Shown one piece after another: positions 40,193 through 49,587 of a stretch of 64,000 bases of DNA. Positions within the stretch are counted from its first letter, which is position 1. Each line of letters starts with the position of its first letter. Under the pieces are notes generated by a model. It was not told where the DNA came from and did not search any database. It worked only from the letters and a program-made list of their open reading frames with translations. Position numbers and translations under genes: made by a program. Source of the DNA: Opitutia bacterium (GTDB taxonomy: Bacteria; Verrucomicrobiota; Verrucomicrobiae; Opitutales; Opitutaceae); assembly GCA_947442255.1 (NCBI GenBank), contig CANEVO010000007.1:1-64000 (forward strand), given 5' to 3'.

Positions 40193-41410
40193 TCAACCCT
40201 TCGCCATCAGCGCCTCGCGGAAGATATGCACGGACCGGTCGAGTTCTTCCGGTGTCGCATTGAGCGGCGGCAGCAGGCGCACCACGTTGCCGCCCGCGCT
40301 TGGCGCCAGCAGTCCGCGCTCCCGCAACGCCGCGAGATACGGGCCCGGGTCCGCGGCCAGCTGTACGCCGACGAGGTAGCCCAGACCGCGCACGCCCAGG
40401 ACCTGGCGCGGAAAATCCGCGGCGAGCTGGCGGAGCGCCGCCTGCCACGGGGCGCTTTGTATGCGCACTTTTTCCATCAGGTTTTCCCGTTCGATCACAT
40501 CGAGCACCGCCAGCGCGGCCGCACATGCGAGCGGCGTGCCCCCGAACGTCGTGCCATGGTTGCCGGGGTGAAACAAATCGGCGAACCGGTCGCGCACCCA
40601 CATCGCCCCGATCGGAAATCCCCCACCGAGGCCCTTGGCCATGCCGATCGCATCCGGCGCCACACCGGCATGTTCGAAGGCGTAAAACCGTCCCGTGCGG
40701 CCCACGCCGCACTGCACCTCGTCGAGGAGGAGCAGCAGGTTGTGCCGGTCGCACAGCCGCCGCAGGCCCAGGAGAAACTCCGGGGTGCAGGCGTTGATGC
40801 CGCCCTCGCCCTGGATCGTCTCGACAAAGATCGCCGCCGTCTGGTCATCCACCAGGTCGGCAAAACTCGGCAGATTATTGAGCTCACCGAAGGCGAACCC
40901 CGGCACGAGCGGCCGAAATCCGTGCTGGATTTTTTCCTGCGGCGTCGCACTCATGCCGCCGAACGTACGGCCGTGAAAGGCGTTTTTTGCGCTGATGATC
41001 TTGAAGCACTTTCCTTCCCCGCCGCTCTTCTGCATCCCATGTAACCGGGCCAGCTTGATCAGCGCCTCGTTCGCCTCGGCGCCACTGTTGCAAAAGAACA
41101 CCCGGCCGGGGCCGGAAAAACTCACGAGCCGCCGCGCCAGCTCGCCCTGTTGCGGATTGCGAAAAAGATTGCTGACGTGAATCAGCTCGGCCGCCTGACG
41201 TTGCACCGCACCCACCCAGTGTGGATGGCAGTGGCCCAGCGCGCTCACGGCGATCCCGGAGGTAAAATCGAGGTAACAGTTGCCCGCATCGTCCCACACC
41301 TGCGCCCCGCGGCCGCGCACGAGCGTCAGCGGCGCCCGCGCGTAATTTTTCAAAATGTGCGCGTCGTAAAGTTCGGCGGTGCTGGTACGGACGATGGAGG
41401 GTGCCGTCAT
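40193..41410 (-). CDS. argD: acetylornithine aminotransferase
   Basis: PLP-dependent class III aminotransferase for N-acetylglutamate semialdehyde to acetylornithine. 405 residues. Substrate/PLP motifs are YLDFTSGIAVSALGHCHP, FCNSGAEANEALIKLAR, AFHGRTFGGMSAT, LLLLDEVQCGVGRTG and MAKGLGGGFPIGAM, whose Lys is the PLP base. The N-terminus (TSTAELYDAHILKNYAR) is typical of bacterial ArgD. It lies between argB and argF on the same strand. Confidence 0.96.
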   Translation of the reverse strand: MTAPSIVRTSTAELYDAHILKNYARAPLTLVRGRGAQVWDDAGNCYLDFTSGIAVSALGHCHPHWVGAVQRQAAELIHVSNLFRNPQQGELARRLVSFSGPGRVFFCNSGAEANEALIKLARLHGMQKSGGEGKCFKIISAKNAFHGRTFGGMSATPQEKIQHGFRPLVPGFAFGELNNLPSFADLVDDQTAAIFVETIQGEGGINACTPEFLLGLRRLCDRHNLLLLLDEVQCGVGRTGRFYAFEHAGVAPDAIGMAKGLGGGFPIGAMWVRDRFADLFHPGNHGTTFGGTPLACAAALAVLDVIERENLMEKVRIQSAPWQAALRQLAADFPRQVLGVRGLGYLVGVQLAADPGPYLAALRERGLLAPSAGGNVVRLLPPLNATPEELDRSVHIFREALMAKG

Positions 41411-41506
41411 GGGTCGTTCTTGTTCTGCGTGATTCGTTCCTGTGCCCTTGACGGTGGTCGTCCCTGCGCGGAAAAACGACGGGCCACACCCGGCCCCCGG
41501 CCAGCG

Positions 41507-42388
41507 TCAGCCGTGCACGATCTCCGTGCCGATGCCCCTGTCGGTGAAAATTTCGAGCAGCAGCGAATGGGCGAGCCGGCCGTCGATGAAATGCACCCGC
41601 TGCACGCCCTCCTCCAGGGCGCGGATCGCGCTTTGCACTTTCGGCCGCATGCCCTTGTCGATCACACCCCGCTTTTTCAAGTCGTCGACCTGGCTGGTCT
41701 CCAACGTCGAGATCAACGACTCCGGATCGGCGGGATTTGCGAGCAACCCCGGCACGTCGCTCATGTAGACGAGCCGGCGGGCGCGCAGTGCACTTGCCAC
41801 CCGGCCGGCCACCAGGTCGGCGTTCACGTTGTAGGGTTTGCCGTCGTAGCCCTCAGCGACCGGTGAAATCACCGGGATGAAGCCCTCGCTAATCTCCTTT
41901 TTGATGAGTTTTACCTTCACCTCGGTCACGTCCCCGACGTAGCCGAGGTCGATTTCGTTACCGTCGTCATCGACCGTGAGCTTCTCGCACACCAGCACGG
42001 TGTCGCCGGGCAGGCCCTTCGGTTTACCTTGGGCGGCCGCGATCGCGGCGCAAACCTCGCGGTTGACGACCTCGTCGAGGGTTTTTTTCACAACGGCGAT
42101 GGTCGCCTCATCGGTCACGCGCAGGCCGTTGACGAAGGCCGCCTTCAAGCCGGACGACTCCATCGCCTTCGTGATCGCCTTGCCGCCGCCGTGCACGACG
42201 ACGACGTTGATCCCGCACGCCGCGAGAAATGCGATGTCGTAAGCGACCCGGGTGCGGATCACGGGGTCGGGATCGTCCATGAAACTCCCGCCGTATTTTA
42301 TGACGAACGTGGAGCCACGAAAATCCTGGATGTAGGGCAGAGCCTCGAGTAGGACCTTGGCCTTGGCGGTGACGTCAGCGACGCTCAT
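41507..42388 (-). CDS. argB: acetylglutamate kinase
   Basis: Phosphorylates N-acetylglutamate, usually the arginine-feedback step. 293 residues. Amino-acid-kinase motifs: [28 protein letters not shown], and [19 protein letters not shown]. The N-terminal ~25 residues before the kinase core ([21 protein letters not shown]) form the helix associated with arginine-sensitive hexameric enzymes, so feedback inhibition is likely but not proven. First gene of argB-argD-argF; argJ diverges upstream. Confidence 0.97.
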   Translation of the reverse strand: MSVADVTAKAKVLLEALPYIQDFRGSTFVIKYGGSFMDDPDPVIRTRVAYDIAFLAACGINVVVVHGGGKAITKAMESSGLKAAFVNGLRVTDEATIAVVKKTLDEVVNREVCAAIAAAQGKPKGLPGDTVLVCEKLTVDDDGNEIDLGYVGDVTEVKVKLIKKEISEGFIPVISPVAEGYDGKPYNVNADLVAGRVASALRARRLVYMSDVPGLLANPADPESLISTLETSQVDDLKKRGVIDKGMRPKVQSAIRALEEGVQRVHFIDGRLAHSLLLEIFTDRGIGTEIVHG

Positions 42389-42610
42389 CGGCGATTAAAA
42401 CGCGCAGCCGGCGGCTGCGGGGCGGTGGAGAGGGCGGATGAAGGCAGTCACTGTGATTGGAGGAAAAGAATGCAATAAGGCACGCAGCGCGCATTTCCAT
42501 AAAAAATTTTAGCGCCGCACCCCAATCCCGCCTCGCTAGCCGGAGCCGCGCGTGGGCCGGGAGCCCCAGCCCATGAAAATCTTCTTCACTCCGGGTCGCG
42601 CAGTGCCCAC

Positions 42611-43936
42611 TTGTCTCGCGTGCCCAGCACCAACCTTTCCTTCGAAAATCGCGCCGCGCACCGCGCCTGGCTTGCCACCCAAGCCGCCCTCCCTGCCGGA
42701 TTCCGGGTGGGCTGCGCGCGATTCGAATTCATGCCGCGGGAGGCACCCAAGCCGGCCAAGATGACGCTCACTCTGCTCGCGCTCGACCGCCCGACGGCGG
42801 ATTTCGCCGCGGTGTTCACGCGCAATGCGTTTCCCGGCGCGCCGGTGATCGTGGGGCGCAAGCGGCTTGGCGAAGCCAGCCTCGGCGCCGTGATCATTAA
42901 CAACAAGATCTCAAATGTATGCGCCCCGGGCGGCGTCGAAGCTTCGGAGCAATTGTGCGCTGAAACGGGCCGGCTCCTCGGCCTCACCGCCAATCAAGTG
43001 CTCCCCTGCTCGACCGGAGTGATCGGCTGGACACTGCCGGTGGATGCGATGATTACCGCGCTGCCCGGCGCGGTGGCGGCGCTCCGCGGCGGGTCGCTGT
43101 TGCCCGCCGCGGAGGGAATCGTGACGACGGATCTTTACCCGAAGGTCCGGCGCGTGGCGGTCGGCGGCGGCAGCATCGTGGGCATGGCGAAGGGCGCGGG
43201 GATGATCGAACCCAACCTCGCCACGATGCTGATCTACATTCTCACGGATGTTGCCATTTCCCGGGCCCAGTTGCGCGCGATGCTGGCCCGTGCCGTGGAT
43301 GCGAGCTTCAACGCGATCAGCGTCGACAGCGACACCAGCACCTCGGACACCGTCGTCGTGCTTTCGTCCGGCCGGGTGCCCTGCGAAGATCTGGGTGCAT
43401 TCGAACGCGGGCTGCATGCGTTGTGCCGCGATCTGGCCGAGGACGTCGTCCGCAACGGCGAAGGCGTCAGACACGTGATCCGCGTGGCCGTAAAGAACGC
43501 CGCCAGCCCCGCGCTCGCCCGCGCGTTGGGCAAGGCCGTCGTCAATGCGCCGCTCTTCAAATGCGCCGTCGCCGGCAACGACCCGAACGTCGGCCGGCTC
43601 GTCCAGGCGATCGGCAAACACGTGGGCGCGCATGCGCCGGGAACGGATCTTTCCAAATTGCGCGCGCGCATGGGCGGAGTGGAGATCTTCGCCCACAGCG
43701 TGTTTCAACTGAGCCCCGAGAAGGAAAGCGCCCTCGTCGTCCATCTGCGCCAGGCCGAATTGTACGCGAGCGCTCCGCCCACCAACGGAGTTTTCGCGGC
43801 GCCCATCGATTTCCCGCCGCATGAACGTTGCGTTGAACTGGAGATCGACGTCGGCAACGGCGCCGCCTCCGCCACCGTCATTGGCGGCGATCTCACACAC
43901 GAATACGTGAGCGAGAACGCGGACTACCGCAGTTAA
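42611..43936 (+). CDS. argJ: glutamate N-acetyltransferase / amino-acid acetyltransferase ArgJ
   Basis: Recycles the acetyl group from acetylornithine to glutamate and may also make acetylglutamate from acetyl-CoA. 441 residues from a TTG at 42611 (GTG at 42620 is the alternative). The self-cleavage motif that exposes the catalytic Thr is MIEPNLATML. CSTGVIGWTLPVDAM, SVDSDTSTSDTVVVLSSG and the C-terminal DLTHEYVSENADYRS match the family. No argE or argA is seen here, consistent with the cyclic route. It diverges from argB and converges with argC. Confidence 0.95.
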   Translation: MSRVPSTNLSFENRAAHRAWLATQAALPAGFRVGCARFEFMPREAPKPAKMTLTLLALDRPTADFAAVFTRNAFPGAPVIVGRKRLGEASLGAVIINNKISNVCAPGGVEASEQLCAETGRLLGLTANQVLPCSTGVIGWTLPVDAMITALPGAVAALRGGSLLPAAEGIVTTDLYPKVRRVAVGGGSIVGMAKGAGMIEPNLATMLIYILTDVAISRAQLRAMLARAVDASFNAISVDSDTSTSDTVVVLSSGRVPCEDLGAFERGLHALCRDLAEDVVRNGEGVRHVIRVAVKNAASPALARALGKAVVNAPLFKCAVAGNDPNVGRLVQAIGKHVGAHAPGTDLSKLRARMGGVEIFAHSVFQLSPEKESALVVHLRQAELYASAPPTNGVFAAPIDFPPHERCVELEIDVGNGAASATVIGGDLTHEYVSENADYRS

Positions 43937-43972
43937 AGCGCGTCCGAATGCCGACTCCTCGCGGAGCCAGGC

Positions 43973-45001
43973 TTACAACAGGCCGTCCGTTTCGCTGAAG
44001 CCGCACCACAGATTCATGATTTGCACCGCCTGACCGCTCGCGCCTTTCATCAGGTTGTCCTCGGCGGCGGTGATCACGAAATTGCCGGTGCGGGGATCAT
44101 GCGTCGCCGACATGTCGATACGGTTGGTCGCGACCGTGTGCGCGGTGTCCGGCGTCTCGCCGGTGGGCAGCAAGTGTACAAACGGACGTCCCGCGTAGGC
44201 GCTGCGCCACGCGGCGTAAAGCGAGTCCGTCGTCGCGCCGGCGGCCGCCGGCACGGTTATCGTGGTCGCAATGCCGCGCCGCATGGGGGCGAGGTGCGGG
44301 TTAAACTGAATGACCGTGCGGGCGCCAGTATGCCGCTCAATCTGCTCCTCCACCTCGGCTAGATGCCGGTGTTTGACCAGGCCGTACGCCTTGGTGCTCT
44401 CCGCCCGCTCCACGTAAAGAAAGCCTTCCTCCACTTTCTTGCCGGCGCCGCTGACGCCGCTGTAGGCATTCACCACGATGTGCTCGCGTGAAATCACGCC
44501 GGCTTTCAGCAGGGGGATCAGGGGGACGAGAATGCTCGTGGGATAACAGCCCGGCGCGGCCACCAATTTTGCCTCCGTCTTCCACGTGGGCGGGGTGAGC
44601 TCGGGCAAGACGAAACGGGCGCTGCCCAGCAACTCCGGAGCATGATGCTGCCCGTAGTACTTTTCGTAGGTCGCGAGATCGGCGATCCGAAAATCCGCGC
44701 TCAAGTCGATGACACGCTTGCCCGCGGCCACGAGGGCTCGCGCGTAGGTGGCCGCCGCACCATGGGGCAGCGCGAGGAAGAACAGATCGATCTCGCCCGC
44801 CGCGAGCGCGGCCGCGTCCGAGTCCACAAATTTCAAGCCATGGTCAGCGCCCCGCAGCGCGGGAATAATCGAGGCCAGCGGCTTCCCCGCGTGCGTGCGC
44901 GAAGTGACCGCTGCCAGCGTCACGTGCGGATGCGCCAGAAGCAGTTTCACCAACACTTCGCCCGAATAACCCGCGGCGCCAACGATGCCCACTTTGATCA
45001 T
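43973..45001 (-). CDS. argC: N-acetyl-gamma-glutamyl-phosphate reductase
   Basis: NADPH-dependent reduction of acetylglutamyl phosphate to the semialdehyde. 342 residues from the ATG at 45001. Rossmann motif GIVGAAGYSGEVLVKLL, then FLALPHGAA, DLSADFRI, and the active-site Cys in AAPGCYPTSILVPL. HLAPMRRGIATTI and ENLMKG-like EDNLMKGASGQAVQ close the protein. The catalytic Cys is present and the length is normal. Sixteen upstream residues are possible but not family-like. Confidence 0.97.
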   Translation of the reverse strand: MIKVGIVGAAGYSGEVLVKLLLAHPHVTLAAVTSRTHAGKPLASIIPALRGADHGLKFVDSDAAALAAGEIDLFFLALPHGAAATYARALVAAGKRVIDLSADFRIADLATYEKYYGQHHAPELLGSARFVLPELTPPTWKTEAKLVAAPGCYPTSILVPLIPLLKAGVISREHIVVNAYSGVSGAGKKVEEGFLYVERAESTKAYGLVKHRHLAEVEEQIERHTGARTVIQFNPHLAPMRRGIATTITVPAAAGATTDSLYAAWRSAYAGRPFVHLLPTGETPDTAHTVATNRIDMSATHDPRTGNFVITAAEDNLMKGASGQAVQIMNLWCGFSETDGLL

Positions 45002-45092
45002 GTGTGAATGAGAGGGATTGTTTTGTCGCGGCGCGACGCGCAATTCCAAATTTCACCCCGTCTGGCGCCTGCCCGGCCGCGCCTGGCGCCTT

Positions 45093-45878
45093 CTAGAAGG
45101 AAGCAGAGTAGGTCACGGAAAAGACTCCGCGGCCGGCCTCCAACGGATTCGCCACCCGGCCTGCCATGCCCGTCTTGGTGTAGCCGTTGCTGCCGTTCAT
45201 GTACGACCAGCCCAACATAAGCTTGGAGGCGCGCGTCAACTGGAAGGGAGTCGCGACGCCGAACTGCCAGTAATCGCCCCACGCTTTGGTCCGCGGCTGA
45301 CTGTCGTTGACCGCGTCACGCCGCAAATAGCCCCCGACGCTAGCCGTAAAATCGAGTTCCGTGCCGAGATCCTGTAGCGGCCAGGCGTAGGCCGCGGCCA
45401 GCTCGGTGGTAAGCCCGCGCAGTACGACATCATAATAGACCTTCGGGGTGTACCGCACGCCCTTGAAGGTGTAATTCACGGCGATACTCGGTTCGAACGT
45501 CGACCGATAATACCCCGCATCCGTCGGCGTATTGGGGTACACGTAAAAGATGAAGCCCGGCGCCACGGTGAGGCTGGAATTCACCGGCACCGTGTAGGCC
45601 CCGGAGAGATTGAGCTCGGGATCGGAAACATTCTCGACGCGCTGAATCGGAGTATTGCCCCACACGCCCAAGGCCAGCTTGCCCGAGGTGTATTCGACCG
45701 TCGGTTGCACGGCGAATCCGCTGAGCCGCTGTCCCTGTTCCATGTACTGGGATACCACGGTAGTGGTCGTCACAATCGAATAATCGTCCTTCCCCGCCGC
45801 GGCCAAGGCGGTCTGACCGGACGCGCTGAAAACGGCGGCCAACGCGCTGCACAACCCTAAATATTTTTTCAATGTCAT
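45093..45878 (-). CDS. TIGR02001-type outer-membrane beta-barrel protein
   Basis: 261 residues with a Sec signal peptide (MTLKKYLGLCSALAAVFSAS...ALA). The mature part alternates polar and apolar residues in about ten strands and has the family's opening IVTTTTVVSQYMEQGQRLSG and PTVEYTSGKLALGVWG. It ends in Phe (TYSASF), the usual BAM beta-signal. Family members are porin-like proteins of unknown cargo, in other genomes sometimes beside ammonium-transport genes. A sigma-54-like promoter lies upstream, which would fit nitrogen control. It stands alone, downstream of the rplM-rpsI terminator. Confidence 0.78.
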   Translation of the reverse strand: MTLKKYLGLCSALAAVFSASGQTALAAAGKDDYSIVTTTTVVSQYMEQGQRLSGFAVQPTVEYTSGKLALGVWGNTPIQRVENVSDPELNLSGAYTVPVNSSLTVAPGFIFYVYPNTPTDAGYYRSTFEPSIAVNYTFKGVRYTPKVYYDVVLRGLTTELAAAYAWPLQDLGTELDFTASVGGYLRRDAVNDSQPRTKAWGDYWQFGVATPFQLTRASKLMLGWSYMNGSNGYTKTGMAGRVANPLEAGRGVFSVTYSASF

Positions 45879-45924
45879 TGGATAATTTAGTCCGGCGGAA
45901 AATGCCGCCAGCTTGAGACATTAA

Positions 45925-45942
45925 AAGCACGGCATAAGCCAA
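45925..45942 (-). promoter_or_regulatory. candidate sigma-54 promoter for the TIGR02001 protein
   Basis: The minus strand reads TTGGCTTATGCCGTGCTT. GG and GC doublets are exactly ten bases apart, as at -24/-12 of sigma-54 promoters (consensus TGGCAC-N5-TTGC). The expected start would be about 35-40 bases before the ATG at 45878. Confidence 0.4.
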
Positions 45943-46072
45943 GGTTCAGGACCATGCATTTTTTTGCCAATAAACTCATGCAACCCGTTACAATACAGCT
46001 TAAAGCAATCATCAATTACGCACACGATTTCGTCGCCATCGTGAAAAATGCCTCCCGCCGGGCAAAAGAGGC

Positions 46073-46106
46073 AAAAAAAAGCGCCGACCGCAAAGGCGGC
46101 CGGCGC
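46073..46106 (-). terminator. rho-independent terminator of rplM-rpsI
   Basis: Minus strand: GCGCCGGCCGC, CTTT loop, GCGGTCGGCGC, then eight T. The 11-bp stem has one mismatched pair (G-T). It starts 19 bases after the rpsI stop. Confidence 0.9.
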
Positions 46107-46124
46107 GAAAGGGAAGCAGCGGTC

Positions 46125-46529
46125 TTAGCGCTTCGAGAACTGGAAGCGCTTGCGCGCGCCCGGCTGACCGGCCTTCTTGCGTTCCTTCTCGCGCGGGTCG
46201 CGACGGATGTGACCGGCTTTCTTGAGCGCGGGACGCAGCTCGGCGTTCATCTTCTGCAGCGCCCGGGCAATGCCGTGGGCCACGGCGCCGGCCTGACCGG
46301 CGACACCACCGCCAGCCACATTCGCACTCACATCGATCTTTTCCCGAAGGTCGACCGTGAGCAGCGGAGCGTAGGCCTGCTTGGAGAAATTCTCGTGGGA
46401 GAAATAGCTGTCAAACTCGCGCCCGTTGACGGTGAGTTTGCCAGAGCCCTCGGTGATGCGGACGCGGGCGGTGGAGGTTTTGCGGCGGCCGGTGCCGAGG
46501 AAGACGTTGGCGGGTGTAGCAGCGCTCAT
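46125..46529 (-). CDS. rpsI: 30S ribosomal protein S9
   Basis: Small-subunit protein whose C-terminal tail reaches the P-site tRNA. 134 residues. Family signatures: [14 protein letters not shown], the middle [19 protein letters not shown], and the basic C-terminus [20 protein letters not shown] ending RFQFSKR. The terminal Lys-Arg is conserved. It follows rplM by 13 bases in the universal rplM-rpsI pair. Confidence 0.98.
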   Translation of the reverse strand: MSAATPANVFLGTGRRKTSTARVRITEGSGKLTVNGREFDSYFSHENFSKQAYAPLLTVDLREKIDVSANVAGGGVAGQAGAVAHGIARALQKMNAELRPALKKAGHIRRDPREKERKKAGQPGARKRFQFSKR

Positions 46530-46542
46530 GTTCTAGCAGGAA

Positions 46543-46971
46543 TCAAACGGAGATTTTTTGGGGACTGTTGGCCTCGTGCGTGTGCGTCGGGCCGGCAAAA
46601 ACGCGGAGCTTCTTCAGCATGGTGGCGGCGATCCGGTTCTTCGGCAGCATGCCCTTGACGGCGTGCTCGATGATGAACTCAGGGTGACGCTCGCGCATCA
46701 GGGAAACCTTGCGGTAGCTTTCGCCGCCGACGAAGCCGGAGAAGAACATATACTCGTTCTGCACTTCCTTCCGGCCGGTGAGGGCGACCTTTTCGGCATT
46801 GATCACGACCACGTAATCGCCGGCATCGACACTGGGAGTGTAGGAAGCCTTGTGGCGACCACGGATGATGTTGGCGGCCTTGACGGCGAGACGACCGAGC
46901 GGCACCCCGGCGGCATCGATCAGAAGCCACTTGGGTTGCACCGTCTCCTTCTTGGCGAGGAACGTTTTCAT
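46543..46971 (-). CDS. rplM: 50S ribosomal protein L13
   Basis: Early-assembling large-subunit protein. 142 residues from the ATG at 46971 (MKTFLAKKETVQPKW). Motifs: WLLIDAAGVPLGRLAVKAANIIRG, DAGDYVVVINAEKVALTG, and GMLPKNRIAATMLKKLRVFAG. An alternative start five residues upstream is possible. Directly upstream of rpsI; a sigma-70-like promoter with an unusually short leader is seen. Confidence 0.97.
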   Translation of the reverse strand: MKTFLAKKETVQPKWLLIDAAGVPLGRLAVKAANIIRGRHKASYTPSVDAGDYVVVINAEKVALTGRKEVQNEYMFFSGFVGGESYRKVSLMRERHPEFIIEHAVKGMLPKNRIAATMLKKLRVFAGPTHTHEANSPQKISV

Positions 46972-46986
46972 GAGAAAAGAGGCCAA

Positions 46987-47014
46987 TAGGTAGGGTTTCG
47001 CGAAGGGCTGTCAA
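46987..47014 (-). promoter_or_regulatory. candidate sigma-70 promoter of rplM-rpsI
   Basis: Minus strand TTGACA (47009-47014), 16-base spacer, TACCTA (46987-46992). A start point near 46980 would give a leader of only about 10 bases with no Shine-Dalgarno, so the mRNA may be almost leaderless. Confidence 0.4.
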
Positions 47015-47111
47015 CCCCTGTTTTCCGGGTCGTCCAAAGGGTAACGCAAATCGCGAACCGGCCCGAACAAGCGGTCTTGTTTCCCCGGCTCAATATGCAA
47101 ACTTCCCGCGC

Positions 47112-47537
47112 ATGACCACGAATCTCCCCGACCGTTTTCGCGGCCCGCTGCTGGCGGCGGGCATTTTTGGGGTCACCGGTGTGGCCCTCGGGGCCTTGGG
47201 CGCCCACGCCTTGGCCGCGGTCTTGGAGGAACGGGGCATGATGGGCGCTTGGGAAACGGCGGCCCGATACCAACTTTTCCATACCACGGCCTTGCTGGGA
47301 GTGGCCGGCTGGTTGCGGGGATACCCCGCAACCGCCGGGGTGGCTGCCGTTCGCATGCTATGGGCCGCCCGCTGGTGGAATGTGGGTATTCTCTTGTTTT
47401 CCGGATCCCTCTACGGCCTGGCGCTTGGCGGCCCCCACTGGCTCGGGCCCGTCACGCCGTTGGGCGGACTCGCGTTCATGACCGGATGGCTTTGCGTCAT
47501 CGGTGCCGCCCTCAAGAAACCGGAGCTCTCTTCGTGA
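47112..47537 (+). CDS. DUF423 membrane protein
   Basis: 141 residues with four hydrophobic helices. Family pattern: GVTGVALGALGAHAL near the N-terminus, ETAARYQLFHTTALL, then WNVGILLFSGSLYGLAL and the C-terminal GPVTPLGGLAFMTGW. DUF423 (YwdK/YgdD-type) proteins are small inner-membrane proteins of unknown role. The stop overlaps the GTG start of the next gene (GTGA), implying translational coupling. Confidence 0.93.
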   Translation: MTTNLPDRFRGPLLAAGIFGVTGVALGALGAHALAAVLEERGMMGAWETAARYQLFHTTALLGVAGWLRGYPATAGVAAVRMLWAARWWNVGILLFSGSLYGLALGGPHWLGPVTPLGGLAFMTGWLCVIGAALKKPELSS

Positions 47538-48946
47538 GGGAGCTGCCGCTTCCGCCCGATCTGCGGGCGATGCTCGAAACCGTGCGGCGGATCGGCCGGC
47601 CGCGCCTGGTCGGCGGTGGCGTGCGCGACTGGTTGCTGGGCCTGCCGCCCAAGGACTTCGATATCGAGGTCGCCGGCGCCGATTTCGAGACCTTGCAACG
47701 GGCGCTCACTCCGTTCGGGGCCACGGATATTGTCGGACGCAGTTTCGGCGTCATCAAGGTGCGCAGTACCGCCAGCGGTGCGGAGTACGATTTTTCGCTC
47801 CCGCGGCGCGAATCGAAGACCGGTGCCGGCCACCGGGGATTTGCCGTGGCGCCGGACCCGGGCCTGAGCGACGCGGCCGCGGCGGCCCGCCGGGATTTTA
47901 CGGTCAACGCCATCGCCCTCGATCCCTTCACCCAAAAGCTCATCGATCCGCACGGCGGGCAACGCGATCTGGGGGCGCGGGTCCTGCGCCACACCAGCGC
48001 GGCTTTTACCGAGGATCCGCTGCGCGTCCTCCGCGCCTTTCAACTGGCAGCACGCTTCGATTTTCAACTCGCGCCCGAAACCGCCACACTATGTCGGAGC
48101 ATTGCGCCGACGTTTTCCGAACTGCCCCTCGAACGTATCTGGAACGAATGGGAAAAATGGGCGGCCAAATCCCACAAGCCCTCCCGCGGCCTGGCGGTAC
48201 TGGAGGAAACCGGCTGGCTGCGACACTTCCCCGAAATCGCGGCGTTACGCGGAACGCCGCAGGAGCCGGAGTGCCATCCCGAAGGCGACGTGTTTACCCA
48301 CACGCAACATTGCCTCGATGCCCTGGTGCAACTCGACGCGTGGGCGACCGCTGACCCGGCACGGCGCCGGGTGTTGATGCTGGCGGTACTCGCGCATGAT
48401 TTCGGCAAGCCCGCCACCACCGCGCGCGCGGAGAAGCGCGGGGCACTGCGCTGGGTCAGCCCGGGCCACGAACCGGCGGGTGGCCCGTTGGCGGTGGATT
48501 TTCTGCGCCGGATCGGCGCGCCGCTCGAATTCGATCTACCGGTAGCCGCACTGGTGGTGCATCACCTCGCCCACCATCACGGCCAGACGGAGTTCACCGA
48601 CACGGCGGTGCGCCGGTTGGCGCGTAAACTCACCCCGGCGACGATCGACGAACTCGCCGCCGTCATGCGGGCCGACAGCAACGGCCGACCTCCCCTCACT
48701 TCGCCCCAAACGCATCTGCGGATCAACGAACTCGTCGCCAAGGCCAACACGCTGGCGATTGCGGATCAGGCGCCGCGACCGATCGTCCTCGGCCGGCACA
48801 TGATCGAAAAGGGGCTGAAACCGGGGCCCGAATTCAAACCCATCCTCGATGCGGCCTTTGAAGCCCAACTCGAAGGCGCGTTCGCCGACGAATCGGGCGG
48901 CAGGCGCTGGCTAGCCGACCTTCTCGAGCAACGACAGCGGCGCTGA
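47534..48946 (+). CDS. CCA-adding/poly(A)-polymerase-type nucleotidyltransferase with HD domain
   Basis: 470 residues from a GTG at 47534. The class II head domain has RLVGGGVRDWLLGLPPKDFD with the catalytic Asp pair, then RRDFTVNAIALDP and RVLRAFQLAARFDF, the signature of tRNA CCA-transferases and PAPs. An HD domain follows (LAVLAHDFGKPATT and VVHHLAHHHG), as in proteins that also have phosphatase activity. The most likely function is repair or synthesis of tRNA 3' CCA. The tRNA genes seen here already encode CCA, so repair or quality control is more likely than synthesis. Its 3' end overlaps the MOSC gene by 36 bases. Confidence 0.9.
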   Translation: MRELPLPPDLRAMLETVRRIGRPRLVGGGVRDWLLGLPPKDFDIEVAGADFETLQRALTPFGATDIVGRSFGVIKVRSTASGAEYDFSLPRRESKTGAGHRGFAVAPDPGLSDAAAAARRDFTVNAIALDPFTQKLIDPHGGQRDLGARVLRHTSAAFTEDPLRVLRAFQLAARFDFQLAPETATLCRSIAPTFSELPLERIWNEWEKWAAKSHKPSRGLAVLEETGWLRHFPEIAALRGTPQEPECHPEGDVFTHTQHCLDALVQLDAWATADPARRRVLMLAVLAHDFGKPATTARAEKRGALRWVSPGHEPAGGPLAVDFLRRIGAPLEFDLPVAALVVHHLAHHHGQTEFTDTAVRRLARKLTPATIDELAAVMRADSNGRPPLTSPQTHLRINELVAKANTLAIADQAPRPIVLGRHMIEKGLKPGPEFKPILDAAFEAQLEGAFADESGGRRWLADLLEQRQRR

Positions 48947-49417
48947 ACCGACCGCGAGTTCGCCGTCCGTCAAAATTTTCGCGCGCAATCCGCCCCGGCC
49001 CTGCAGCCAGGATTCGGCTCCGGGTGCGACGACCGCATTCATCCAGTGGCAGGGGCGCGATTCCACCACGCCCTCGAATTCGACGCCGGCGAGAGAAAAT
49101 CGCCAGCCCACCAAGGCGTTGAGATCCATTCCTTCCACCACGACGTTGCGTCGAAATACACCCGGCGAAAGTTGCGGCATACGAAACGCATCCTTCACCG
49201 ACTCGCAGGTCTCCCACGAAAAAAACGTGATCTGGCCCTTGTAGTCGGGCCGGTAGCCGTAAAAGCGATCGCCTTCGAGCCCGCGTCCGGCACGACACTG
49301 CACGCGCGCGACTTCGTTTGTCGGAAAATCGCCCGCCGGCTGGCCATGCCGCCCGAAGAAGTTATGCCCCGGCGAAATGAACAAATGGCGAATGGATACC
49401 GATAAACTCACAGGCAC
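48911..49417 (-). CDS. MOSC-domain protein
   Basis: 168 residues. MOSC features are the basic opening (SIRHLFISPGHNFFGRHGQ), the GRGLEGDRFYGY segment, RRNVVVEGMDLNALVG, and the conserved Cys in ESRPCHWMN. MOSC domains bind the molybdenum cofactor sulfur and act in Moco-sulfuration or metal-sulfur chemistry. It lacks an N-terminal beta-barrel domain, so it is a stand-alone MOSC. Convergent with and overlapping the nucleotidyltransferase gene. Confidence 0.87.
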   Translation of the reverse strand: MPVSLSVSIRHLFISPGHNFFGRHGQPAGDFPTNEVARVQCRAGRGLEGDRFYGYRPDYKGQITFFSWETCESVKDAFRMPQLSPGVFRRNVVVEGMDLNALVGWRFSLAGVEFEGVVESRPCHWMNAVVAPGAESWLQGRGGLRAKILTDGELAVGSAPLSLLEKVG

Positions 49418-49587
49418 GATGAATCATCACAGGATGCCGTCGGACGCAAACCGAAGGATGATTGTCGCACTCACCGACGCGGCCGCAACGGCGCCCCCGA
49501 GAAAACGCCTTGTCGCCGAAATGGGCACGGAACAAGAATGTTTTCGTGCCCGCTGGAGCAGGTAGGCGATCGCGCCAGCCTGAATCG

